DNA from: Desulfurococcales archaeon
GTDB lineage: Archaea > Thermoproteota > Thermoprotei_A > Sulfolobales > NBVN01
NCBI GenBank assembly: GCA_021163585.1
Contig: JAGGTW010000044.1
Coordinates: 1-11,851, forward strand
Reading direction: 5' to 3'
DNA: 11,851 nucleotides
The translations under genes were made by a program, and so were the position numbers. This document shows, piece by piece, positions 1 through 6,277 of the stretch (position 1 is the first letter of the stretch; each line of letters starts with the position of its first letter). The notes beneath the pieces are model-generated. The model searched no databases and was not told the DNA's origin. It saw only the letters and a program-made list of their open reading frames with translations.

Positions 1-779
1 ACATGGCTGACATACTCTGTCAGTGACTGCCTCAGCTTGTAGAGTTCTAACATAATGTTGGCTAAGGTCTTCACCTGCCTTATGTCGAGGTCAGATAATT
101 CAGCACCTATACTCTCCTCAGCGGCCCTAGCTATCCTCTCTGCTTTACCCTCACTAAATCCTAACTTAACTAAGTTCTTAGCAGTAATGCTCTCCCTATC
201 ACCGAGCTCAGAGACTATCCGTGCGTACATCAAGTGATCCCTAACTAAGTCGTCAAGTTCTGGGAAGTGCACACTGTACCACTCCCTTAACCTAGAGGCG
301 AATAAGTTTATTGTCTTGTCGATGTCGTCAATAGCTCTTATTGACTGAATAGCTAGCAGGTCCCTCTTCTGAGCAACCTTCCTTAGCTTCATCCGAGTTA
401 CCATAATTGACAGCCTGTGGGCGAAGTCCCTCCACTTCTCAGGGCTGCTTATGTAACCAGCTTCCACAGCTAGCTCAGGTAGCTTCTCACGCACTTTGAG
501 TACGAGGTCGTCACCTGGAGCAATAGTGAAGTTTACACCCTTTGAAGACACTAATCTTGCATGATCTTCGTCCTCAACAACTACCTCAATACTGGAGCCA
601 TAACTGTCTTTCAGAGCTTCAATAAGTTTTTCGAACTCGCTTGAGTATCCTCTCTCCTCAATACTCAGTGCTCTATCGATTAGTTCGTTAATGCCACGAG
701 CTGCGTACTCCTTAAGTAGTTCATCAGTCTCAGTAATCGCAAATGCCCCTATTACTGTATCGATAGCAGCTACCTTCAA
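1..779 (-). CDS. nop5: Nop5 (Nop56/58-like) C/D-box sRNP core protein, N-terminal 259 residues
   Basis: Nop5 is the scaffold of archaeal box C/D ribonucleoprotein. It binds L7Ae-RNA and carries fibrillarin, which 2'-O-methylates rRNA and tRNA. My translation of the minus strand starts LKVAAIDTVIGAFAITE and contains the family signature of the central coiled coil (about residues 143-175, including AIQSIRAIDDIDKTINLFAS and REWYSVHFPEL). Residues 1-120 form the fibrillarin-binding N-terminal domain and about 120-250 the helical coiled coil. The C-terminal Nop RNA-binding domain lies beyond position 1. The start is TTG at 779: an in-frame TAG lies 18 bases upstream with no other start between, and a GGTG ribosome site at 787-790 sits 7 bases before it. 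The gene diverges from rps30e. In many archaea fibrillarin follows nop5, so flpA may lie just left of the window (inference). The identification is firm. Confidence 0.95.
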   Translation of the reverse strand, partial: MKVAAIDTVIGAFAITETDELLKEYAARGINELIDRALSIEERGYSSEFEKLIEALKDSYGSSIEVVVEDEDHARLVSSKGVNFTIAPGDDLVLKVREKLPELAVEAGYISSPEKWRDFAHRLSIMVTRMKLRKVAQKRDLLAIQSIRAIDDIDKTINLFASRLREWYSVHFPELDDLVRDHLMYARIVSELGDRESITAKNLVKLGFSEGKAERIARAAEESIGAELSDLDIRQVKTLANIMLELYKLRQSLTEYVSH

Positions 780-810
780 AACATGACACCAAAGCTAAAA
801 TTGAGTTAAC

Positions 811-820
811 CTTAAAATAG
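811..820 (-). promoter_or_regulatory. Putative TATA box of nop5
   Basis: On the minus strand this reads CTATTTTAAG, an archaeal TATA-like element about 35 bases before the TTG start at 779. Transcription would begin near 788-792, leaving a leader of about 10 bases around the GGTG ribosome site. This is an inference from spacing and composition only. Confidence 0.5.
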
Positions 821-856
821 ATTTCATTATCTTTCTAAAGACGCACCCCAACTTAA

Positions 857-865
857 GTTTTTAAG
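857..865 (+). promoter_or_regulatory. Putative TATA box of rps30e
   Basis: GTTTTTAAG is centred about 39 bases before the ATG at 900, which predicts a leader of roughly 10-15 bases. The element forms the right part of a small inverted repeat, CTTAA-GTTT-TTAAG (852-865), which may be chance in AT-rich DNA. It lies back to back with the nop5 promoter. Confidence 0.5.
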
Positions 866-899
866 CTGCTAACTACAGAGAAGTTAGTGGGTAAATAGC

Positions 900-1094
900 A
901 TGCCAACACACGGGTCAATGACAAAGGCAGGCAAGGTAAGGAATCAGACTCCAAAGATACCGCCGAAACCTAAGAGAAATCTGCCTCCTAGAATTAGAAA
1001 TAGGAGGGAGTACTGGATAAGGAAAAGAAGGGAGGCTGGGTTACCAATACCTACTGTTGTGCCTCCATCGTCAGTACCGAGGAAGAAGAGTTAG
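900..1094 (+). CDS. rps30e: Small-subunit ribosomal protein S30e
   Basis: This 64-residue, very basic protein begins MPTHGSMTKAGKVRNQTPKI, the hallmark N-terminus of archaeal and eukaryotic S30e (MP-HGSLTKAGKVR-QTPK). It continues with the basic, proline-rich PPKPKRNLPPRIRNRREYW segment. S30e is a component of the small ribosomal subunit with an extended tail that contacts rRNA. The C-terminal part, from about residue 42 (KRREAGLPIPTVVPPSSVPRKKS), is the variable portion of the family and runs to a normal TAG stop. The ATG is the only sensible start, since the conserved MP-HGS begins there. No strong Shine-Dalgarno is visible; GTGGGT at 887-892 is the nearest match. A coding-like frame overlaps its 3' end in the -1 frame (see 1004-1228). 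Confidence 0.95.
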   Translation: MPTHGSMTKAGKVRNQTPKIPPKPKRNLPPRIRNRREYWIRKRREAGLPIPTVVPPSSVPRKKS

Positions 1095-1228
1095 AAGCTG
1101 TAGATAAGTGGAAATGCCCCATTAGTGATGAGGAATCAATTTTTGCGGAGTTCAGCGACCACCTGCAGTTCTGCAGAGATACCATACCGTTGCAGGTGAT
1201 GCGGGAACCCATCCACAAAGCATTGTAG
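1004..1228 (+). other. Coding-like open frame without canonical start, overlapping the 3' end of rps30e
   Basis: A frame shifted -1 relative to S30e is open from 1004 to a TAG at 1226-1228. From about 1079 it reads like real protein: EEEELEAVDKWKCPISDEES, followed by acidic and hydrophobic residues with a second Cys (FCRD) and ending IHKAL. Many codons have purine-N-pyrimidine or GAR form, as in the neighbouring genes. No ATG, GTG or TTG occurs in the frame until the TTG/GTG/ATG cluster near its end (1184-1195). To be translated it would need a non-standard start, a -1 shift near the end of rps30e, or an indel in the assembly. For example, one C fewer in CCCC at 1117-1120 would join it to the GTG at 1109. 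I do not recognise the product. It may also be a decayed gene or chance. Confidence 0.3.
1160..1198 (+). repeat. Inverted repeat / potential RNA hairpin downstream of rps30e
   Basis: CACCTGCA (1160-1167) is perfectly complementary to TGCAGGTG (1191-1198). Two G-U pairs could extend the stem inward, leaving a loop of about 19-23 bases. A tandem CTGCAG-TT-CTGCAG (1163-1176) offers a competing fold. It could be an RNA structure or a chance hairpin inside the orphan frame. It has no following U-tract, so it is not an intrinsic-terminator shape. Confidence 0.3.
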
Positions 1229-1280
1229 TCCTAAAATAACAATGGAGTTAGAAGTAGTTCATACACCAGCTGATTTTACT

Positions 1281-1293
1281 ATTTTAAATTTTG
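1281..1293 (+). promoter_or_regulatory. Putative TATA box of the gatDE operon
   Basis: ATTTTAAATTTTG is an AT-rich TATA-like element about 50 bases before the gatD ATG. It predicts a leader of about 25 bases, which would carry the GAGG ribosome site at 1324-1327 (9 bases before the ATG). A second AT-rich stretch at 1311-1320 is closer, but would place transcription start at or after the ATG. Confidence 0.4.
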
Positions 1294-1336
1294 AATTAAA
1301 ACAATACTTAGTGCTTAATATCTGAGGCTGATTAAC

Positions 1337-2653
1337 ATGGGAAATCCCGAGGGACTCGAGGTCGGCGATCTCGTCCGCGTAGTAAAAAACAACATTGTGC
1401 TAGAAGGCGTAGTTATGCCAGCTACGGAATTCACATCTCCTGATGTAGTTATTTTGAAGTTAGGCAACGGATACAATGTTGGTGTCTCAGTCAAGAATGC
1501 TAAGGTCGAGGTTATTAAGAAGTCGTACGCCCATATAGGCGGTGAGGCACTACGTGCTAGAACTAGTATTAGTGGCAGGGGGACACTTAGGCTATCAATG
1601 ATTAGTACTGGAGGAACCATAGTAAGTAAGGTTGAGTACGAGACTGGTGCCGTTAAGCCCGCACTAACTGCTCAGGAACTCATTGAATTAGCCCCTGAGT
1701 TATTGAATGAGGTATCGGAACTTGAAGTAATTGAGTTGTTTAGGCTTCTAAGTGAGGATCTAACACCCAGTCACTGGAGCAGGATAGCAGAGGAGGTGGC
1801 TAAGCGTATAGAGAGTGGTGCTGGCGGGGTCATCGTAGCACACGGAACCGACACTATGTCCTATACGGCAGCTGCATTAGCTTTTGCCTTACGGAACCTG
1901 CCCTGTCCAGTAATGCTGGTTGGCGCACAGAGAAGTAGTGACAGGCCTAGTACTGACTCCGTACTTAACCTGCGTGCCTGCCCAGTAATAGCCTCTAGAG
2001 CACCTTTCGGCGAGGTTGTTGTCGTCATGCATGGTCACACATCGGACAGCTATGTACTAGCGCATAGGGGAGTTAAGGTCAGAAAAATGCATTCGAGCAG
2101 GAGGGACGCCTTTCAGTCGGTAAACGACATACCGTTAGCTAGGGTTGACTTCCCAAAAAAGACGTTCAAGCTACTTAATAGGAGGTACCTCCCAAGAAGC
2201 AGTCTCCAGAACTTTACAGTGAGGGCGAAGTTCAGCAGCAAGGTGGCTCTGATTAAGGCATATCCCGGCATGGATTGCGGGATTATTGACTACCTGGTAG
2301 ACAAGGGCTACGAAGGAATAGTATTGGAGGGTACCGGGCTGGGACACGTAAGGCGAGAGTGTATTGACGCCGTCAGGAGGGCCTGTGAGGAAGGCGTCAT
2401 AATAGTCATGACCTCACAAACGCTGTTTGGGAGAGTGAACATGAAGGTTTACACTAATGGCAGGAAGCTGATACTAGCTGGTGTGATACCCGGTTCTGAT
2501 ATGTTGCCTGAAGCAGCATACGCTAAGCTTTCCTGGCTACTAGCTAATGTGCGGGATAGAGATGAAGTGAGGGCCTTGATGACCTGCAACTTAGTTAATG
2601 AAATTAATGAAGTACATGACGCAGAGATCTACCCCAGGTGGTATCATGGATGA
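1337..2653 (+). CDS. gatD: Glu-tRNA(Gln) amidotransferase subunit D (asparaginase-like)
   Basis: GatD supplies ammonia from glutamine or asparagine to GatE, which converts Glu-tRNA(Gln) to Gln-tRNA(Gln). It is the archaeal route where GlnRS is absent. The 438 residues comprise an N-terminal barrel of about 75 residues typical of GatD, followed by a type I L-asparaginase domain. Visible catalytic motifs are STGGTI (nucleophile candidate T94), AHGTDTM (T171, D172) and a lysine in VRKMHSS (K250), matching the Thr-Thr-Asp-Lys set of asparaginases. The N-terminal extension and the gatE partner separate it from a plain asparaginase. The ATG at 1337 follows GAGG at 1324-1327. Its TGA overlaps the gatE start by 8 bases, so the two are probably translationally coupled. 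Confidence 0.96.
   Translation: MGNPEGLEVGDLVRVVKNNIVLEGVVMPATEFTSPDVVILKLGNGYNVGVSVKNAKVEVIKKSYAHIGGEALRARTSISGRGTLRLSMISTGGTIVSKVEYETGAVKPALTAQELIELAPELLNEVSELEVIELFRLLSEDLTPSHWSRIAEEVAKRIESGAGGVIVAHGTDTMSYTAAALAFALRNLPCPVMLVGAQRSSDRPSTDSVLNLRACPVIASRAPFGEVVVVMHGHTSDSYVLAHRGVKVRKMHSSRRDAFQSVNDIPLARVDFPKKTFKLLNRRYLPRSSLQNFTVRAKFSSKVALIKAYPGMDCGIIDYLVDKGYEGIVLEGTGLGHVRRECIDAVRRACEEGVIIVMTSQTLFGRVNMKVYTNGRKLILAGVIPGSDMLPEAAYAKLSWLLANVRDRDEVRALMTCNLVNEINEVHDAEIYPRWYHG
2636..2641 (+). promoter_or_regulatory. Ribosome binding site that fixes the gatE start
   Basis: AGGTGG lies 4 bases before the ATG at 2646, inside the last codons of gatD. It favours 2646 over the in-frame ATG at 2598, which has no such site and would add 16 residues unlike the family N-terminus. 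Confidence 0.7.
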
Positions 2654-4568
2654 GCAGATAGACTATGTCAGGCTAGGGCTTAAGGTAGGACTTGAAATAC
2701 ATCAGCAGTTAGACACTAAGCATAAGTTATTCTGCGACTGCCCCACAGAACTAGCTGACTCGAGCACTCCCGTAAGTGAAGTTGAGAGATACTTGAAAGT
2801 AACGAAGAGTGAAGTGGGTGAAGTAGATCCTGCCGCACTTTACGAGATAAAAAGAGGGAGAAAAATTATATATCAAATACCTAAGGGTCATGCATGTTTG
2901 GTGGAGCTGGATGAGGAGCCGCCGCATGAACTTAATAGAGAAGCATTAAAAATAACCATTGCAATAGCGAAAGCACTGCACTCCAGAATATTGGATGAGA
3001 TCTATGTAATGAGGAAAATAGTTGTCGATGGTTCGAACCCCACAGGATTTCAGAGAACGGCAGTAGTTGCGATTGGAGGATATATCGATGACGAAGACGG
3101 TAGGGTAGGGATTCAAACCATATGCGTAGAGGAGGATGCCGCAAGAAAAATTGATGAAGCCGCAGGATATGTGAAGTACAACCTAGATAGGTTAGGTATA
3201 CCGCTGATTGAGATATCTACTGCCCCAGACATAAGGACCCCCGAGCAGGCAATGAGAGTTGCTTTAAGAATAGGACTTTTAATGAGACTTACTGGTAAAG
3301 TTAAGAGAGGTATTGGCACCATCAGGCAGGACCTAAACATATCGATCTCGGAAGGTGAGAAGATAGAGATCAAGGGAGTCAGTAAGCTCGAATTAATTCC
3401 CAAGGTCATCAGATACGAAGTTCAGCGCCAGCTTAAACTCATGGATATTAAGAGGGAGCTCAGGAAGAGAGGTGTGAGAGCTGATGAGATTACATGCAAC
3501 ATCAAGGACATAACAGACATTTTAAGGAGTAGCAATAGCAAATTAGTGCACAGGGAATTAAGAAAAGGTCATAGGGCTTACGCTATTGGCCTCAAGAAAT
3601 TTAAGGGTATACTTGGAGTTGAGGTGCAACCTAATAGGCGCTTCGGAACCGAGCTTTCAGACTACGCTAGAGCCTGGGGTGGGGTCTCAGGTATAATTCA
3701 TAGTGATGAACTCCCTAAATACGGTATTATTGAGGATATAGTTGTCAGTATTTACAAATACTTGAAGTTAGACCCTGAAAGAGACGCTTTTGTAGTAGTA
3801 ATTTCTGATAGGGAGAGGGCTGAGCGAGCACTATCTGCCGTAGTTGAGAGAGTGAGATATGCTTTAGTAGGTATTCCTAAAGAGACCAGAGGTGCGAATC
3901 CTGACGGCACAACGAGGTACCTGAGACCTCAGCCTGGAGCTGCACGTATGTATCCTGAAACGGACGTACCTCCAATAAGGATTGATGAGGGATTACTAAA
4001 AGAAGCAGAACTATTGAAACCTAAAACACCTGAGGAACTACTTAAGGAACTAGTGAGTCGACATGGTCTTAATAAGGAAATGGCTACACAGTTAATCAAG
4101 GATCCATTATTGCCTATGTACTTAGATTTAGTTAGAGAACTAGGTGAACTGATTAAGCCTCAGCTCATAGCTACTACTTTGCTCATATACCTTAAGGGGC
4201 TTAAGTCTGAGGGCTTGAACATTGATTCACTGACTGAGGATGACATCAAGAAAGTGCTTCAGGCTGTAGGAGATGGCAGGATCGCTAAGGAGGCCATACC
4301 TGAAGTTCTATCAGCTTATCTAAGAAAAAATGTAGAAAACGTGGAGGAGGCGATTAATATGTTTACGCAGATCAGTGTTGAAGAGCTGAGGCAACTGGTG
4401 CGGAAAATAGTGGAGGAGAATAAAAATGCAGTGAGTAGGAAAGGGACTAAAGCTTTTGGGTTAATAATGGGGAAAGTAATGTCCTTGGTTAGAGGTAGAA
4501 TTGACGGAAAAATTGTTGCTAACGTAGTTCAAGAAGTTCTCCAAGAATTTCACAGTGAAGATAGTTAG
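2646..4568 (+). CDS. gatE: Glu-tRNA(Gln) amidotransferase subunit E
   Basis: GatE binds and phosphorylates Glu-tRNA(Gln) and amidates it with ammonia from GatD. With the start at 2646 the product is 640 residues, a normal family length. It opens with the GatB/GatE signature LGLKVGLEIHQQLDTKHKLFC (about residues 10-30) and a CDC pair (C30, C32). The kinase/amidase cradle includes GSNPTGFQR (129-137) and KRGIGTIRQDLN (220-231). An archaeal-specific AspRS-like GAD insertion lies at about 290-415 (KKFKGILGVEVQPNRRFGTE). NPDGTTRYLRPQPGAARMYP (418-437) is a further conserved stretch. From about 455 to the end lies the helical and YqeY-like tail that recognises the tRNA elbow. The start overlaps gatD by 8 bases, so the pair forms one operon. 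Nothing appears damaged. Confidence 0.96.
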   Translation: MDEQIDYVRLGLKVGLEIHQQLDTKHKLFCDCPTELADSSTPVSEVERYLKVTKSEVGEVDPAALYEIKRGRKIIYQIPKGHACLVELDEEPPHELNREALKITIAIAKALHSRILDEIYVMRKIVVDGSNPTGFQRTAVVAIGGYIDDEDGRVGIQTICVEEDAARKIDEAAGYVKYNLDRLGIPLIEISTAPDIRTPEQAMRVALRIGLLMRLTGKVKRGIGTIRQDLNISISEGEKIEIKGVSKLELIPKVIRYEVQRQLKLMDIKRELRKRGVRADEITCNIKDITDILRSSNSKLVHRELRKGHRAYAIGLKKFKGILGVEVQPNRRFGTELSDYARAWGGVSGIIHSDELPKYGIIEDIVVSIYKYLKLDPERDAFVVVISDRERAERALSAVVERVRYALVGIPKETRGANPDGTTRYLRPQPGAARMYPETDVPPIRIDEGLLKEAELLKPKTPEELLKELVSRHGLNKEMATQLIKDPLLPMYLDLVRELGELIKPQLIATTLLIYLKGLKSEGLNIDSLTEDDIKKVLQAVGDGRIAKEAIPEVLSAYLRKNVENVEEAINMFTQISVEELRQLVRKIVEENKNAVSRKGTKAFGLIMGKVMSLVRGRIDGKIVANVVQEVLQEFHSEDS

Positions 4569-4572
4569 AACT

Positions 4573-4590
4573 TTGATTTTTATTTATATT
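4573..4590 (+). terminator. Possible T-rich transcription terminator after gatE
   Basis: A T-rich tract just after the gatE TAG contains a run of five T and no stem-loop. Archaeal RNA polymerase often stops at such oligo-T tracts. The same stretch merges into the TATA-like element of the next gene, so its AT content has another explanation. Confidence 0.25.
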
Positions 4591-4594
4591 TAAA
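4583..4594 (+). promoter_or_regulatory. Putative TATA box of the SRPBCC-like gene
   Basis: TTTATATTTAAA resembles a strong archaeal TATA box, about 53 bases before the ATG at 4642. The predicted leader of about 28 bases contains GGGAGAG (4624-4630), a usable ribosome site. It suggests this gene is not simply part of the gatDE operon. Confidence 0.5.
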
Positions 4595-4641
4595 CTAAAA
4601 TACAGTGACAATACAGTTAGTTTGGGAGAGTAGGGACTGAG

Positions 4642-5556
4642 ATGGTGCTGGAGTACTACTTTGAAGTAACGACACACGTGAAGCCTGCTGATGTAGTTGA
4701 GTTATTATCAAATCCAACAATGTTACTGCCACTCTGGTCAATTTATGAGGAGTTAATGGAGATTAAGGGTCTTGACGAATTTACAGCTAAGCTAAACATC
4801 GCTGGATCTTCCTTTCTGGTCAAGTTTAAATTAACGAAAATTACGAGAGAACGGTCATCCACAATAACCCTAATTGGCACAGGAGCTATTAGTATGAGGA
4901 TAGTCTTAAGGGTTGAACCTAAGGACACTGGCTCACTTATAAGGTGCAGAATCAATATAAGAGCCGGATTCTTTCGTGAAAGATCCATCTCAAGCTTCAT
5001 GAAATCCTTCGTAGATGACTTTAGAAACAAACTCATATTTCAATTACCTATGCTAATTGATGCACTGGGTGTAGGTAGAGGCGGTCTTGATAAGGCAGTG
5101 GAGGTTAAGGAAGAAGGCGTTCCTTCAAGGATTATTCCTCACTTAGAATCTAAGACGGGTAAGGTCGAGGAGAGCAGATATAAGGAGGAAGAAAAAATAC
5201 CAGATCTTACTTTCAGCGAGGACCCTGACCTGCTACGAGATGATGTTTTTCTGAGTTCTGTGATACTTAGATCGACACTAACGAAATTCAGGCAGGTGGA
5301 TGTCAAAGGTGATGAAGTTCTTAAGGTATTAAAGGAGATGATACCGCCTAATGCCGCCCAGTCCGGGAGCACATTCTATATAAGCATAAACTGTACCTCA
5401 CTACGTGTAAAAATGTATGTGGAAGGTCTAAAAATAAAGGGATTAAGAATAGAGTTCAGTAACGGACATATCTTGAGCGGTGCAGAGGCATTAAAGTATT
5501 TAAGGTCCCTACGCAGCTTAGGTTGCAGAGCTTACTTATTCGTAGTGTCTGCGTAA
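4642..5556 (+). CDS. Two-domain protein with probable SRPBCC (START/Bet v1-like) N-terminus, function unknown
   Basis: I do not recognise this 304-residue protein by name. Residues 1-145 look like an SRPBCC fold. An opening strand (EYYFEVTTHVKPADVVELLS) leads into the typical short helix pair (NPTMLLPLWSIYEELMEIKG). Alternating beta strands follow, and a long amphipathic C-terminal helix (about 115-142, FMKSFVDDFRNKLIFQLPML) closes it. Such folds bind hydrophobic ligands, but no ligand can be inferred. A charged linker (about 150-190) leads to a second alpha/beta domain (about 195-304) that I cannot place. It ends with strands and a helix (IEFSNGHILSGAEALKYLRS). No signal peptide or transmembrane segment is apparent, so it is probably cytosolic. 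It converges on the TFB-like gene with only 5 bases between the stops. The gene call is firm, the fold moderate, and the role unknown. Confidence 0.85.
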   Translation: MVLEYYFEVTTHVKPADVVELLSNPTMLLPLWSIYEELMEIKGLDEFTAKLNIAGSSFLVKFKLTKITRERSSTITLIGTGAISMRIVLRVEPKDTGSLIRCRINIRAGFFRERSISSFMKSFVDDFRNKLIFQLPMLIDALGVGRGGLDKAVEVKEEGVPSRIIPHLESKTGKVEESRYKEEEKIPDLTFSEDPDLLRDDVFLSSVILRSTLTKFRQVDVKGDEVLKVLKEMIPPNAAQSGSTFYISINCTSLRVKMYVEGLKIKGLRIEFSNGHILSGAEALKYLRSLRSLGCRAYLFVVSA

Positions 5557-5561
5557 GCTAC

Positions 5562-6146
5562 TTACTTCATTCTACTGAAGGCTTCTTTTAATTCTTCTAT
5601 AAATGCCTTTTCTCTTCGAATTAGTTTCTCTAACCTCTTAATGTGTACCTTACTTAACCCTACCTCCTTACTTATTAGTGACGTATCTAGTTTGACGCCT
5701 TTTATTAGTGCTAGGGCTAATAGTGCTATAACTAATTTAGCTCTGTCAGTACGAGATGTCAGCTTAGGGTATTTTTTCAGAATGTCCATAGCTACCTGCA
5801 CTGTAGTATCACTTGAGTACTTCATATTTACTCTCCTCTTAAGTAGTTTTACACGGCGTCCTGTTCTCATGTACTCCCAGAAAGCACCAGTATCTATAGT
5901 CATGTCCTTTCTCTTTTTACCGCCAATATCCTCAAGTATCTTCAGGTAGTTCTTTGTTTCTTTCTTTAATTTGGGCATAGAGTAGTTGCTATATAAATGG
6001 CTGTAGCCGCTATCCGTATCTGCATTATAGCGAGGCTTTACTGCTATATATATTTTGTCTATGACAGTCGCACATGTAGTACATACTACCTCGCCTCTCT
6101 GGTAATCCCATACTAGGTTGCTTGACCCGCAGTACGGACACCTCAA
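5562..6146 (-). CDS. Short TFIIB-type zinc-ribbon protein (TFB-like)
   Basis: This 194-residue protein begins with a TFIIB-type zinc ribbon: CPYC (C3, C6) and CTTC (C22, C25) flank WDYQRGEVVC, as in TFB (CP-CGS...GE-VC--C). Residues 40-110 are basic and loosely resemble a linker. Residues 113-194 are helical and look like the last part of a cyclin-like repeat. A helix-turn-helix (about 154-178, LISKEVGLSKVHIKRLEKLI) resembles the TFB C-terminus. Full archaeal TFB is about 300 residues with two cyclin repeats, so this is a reduced relative, perhaps an accessory factor like the short TFB paralogues of Sulfolobales (inference). The TTG start at 6146 is the only start after an in-frame TAA (6162-6164), and it puts the zinc ribbon at the N-terminus. 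The glycine usual after the last ribbon cysteine is alanine here (CAT). Confidence 0.85.
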   Translation of the reverse strand: MRCPYCGSSNLVWDYQRGEVVCTTCATVIDKIYIAVKPRYNADTDSGYSHLYSNYSMPKLKKETKNYLKILEDIGGKKRKDMTIDTGAFWEYMRTGRRVKLLKRRVNMKYSSDTTVQVAMDILKKYPKLTSRTDRAKLVIALLALALIKGVKLDTSLISKEVGLSKVHIKRLEKLIRREKAFIEELKEAFSRMK

Positions 6147-6167
6147 GTATACTACCCAAGCTTAGGA

Positions 6168-6179
6168 TAGTAAAAGTAA
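6168..6179 (-). promoter_or_regulatory. Putative TATA box of the TFB-like gene
   Basis: The minus strand reads TTACTTTTACTA, centred about 27 bases before the TTG at 6146. That spacing predicts an essentially leaderless transcript, which agrees with the lack of a clear Shine-Dalgarno before this TTG. Confidence 0.45.
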
Positions 6180-6192
6180 TACTACATTAGAA

Positions 6193-6217
6193 TCTCTGAA
6201 ACAGTGTTCCTCAGAGA
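6193..6217. repeat. Inverted repeat between two divergent promoters, candidate operator
   Basis: TCTCTGA (6193-6199) and TCAGAGA (6211-6217) are perfect 7-base inverted repeats separated by 11 bases, with half-site centres 18 bases apart. They lie between the TATA boxes of the TFB-like gene and the ATP-NAD kinase-family gene. This is the position and geometry expected of a dimeric repressor or activator site. No regulator can be named from the sequence. Confidence 0.4.
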
Positions 6218-6240
6218 GTGAGTGACCTAGGAGAAAGTTT

Positions 6241-6250
6241 TTCTTTTATG
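6241..6250 (+). promoter_or_regulatory. Putative TATA box of the ATP-NAD kinase-family gene
   Basis: TTCTTTTATG is centred about 32 bases before the ATG at 6278, giving a leader of only a few bases. Because the upstream in-frame ATGs at 6218 and 6248 fall before or within this element, it supports the start at 6278. Confidence 0.45.
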
Positions 6251-6277
6251 CAGTCCCAGAAACGTGGCTGGGGAATA

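Noticed and set aside
1125..1131. GTGATGA resembling a C box, suggesting a C/D-box guide RNA after rps30e
   Set aside because: No CTGA D or D' box lies at suitable distance. The nearest on this strand is near 1270, about 140 bases away.
1160..1213. H/ACA-like guide RNA: hairpin followed 16 bases later by ACA
   Set aside because: The upper stem-to-ACA distance fits, but no lower stem pairs with the bases before ACA and no kink-turn was found.
1315..1620. 101-codon minus-strand frame over the start of gatD
   Set aside because: It is antisense to the conserved gatD N-terminus and has no family-like motif or promoter.
2598..2645. gatE start at 2598
   Set aside because: It would overlap gatD by 56 bases without a ribosome site. 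The ATG at 2646 has AGGTGG just upstream and gives the family N-terminus.
3030..3041. GGTTCGAACCCC resembling a tRNA T-arm
   Set aside because: It lies inside gatE and encodes the conserved GSNPTG segment. No cloverleaf or acceptor stem surrounds it.
6218..6277. N-terminal extension of the ATP-NAD kinase-family protein from the ATG at 6218
   Set aside because: The 20 extra residues do not resemble the family, and the ATG lies upstream of the predicted TATA box. The start at 6278 gives the conserved N-terminus.
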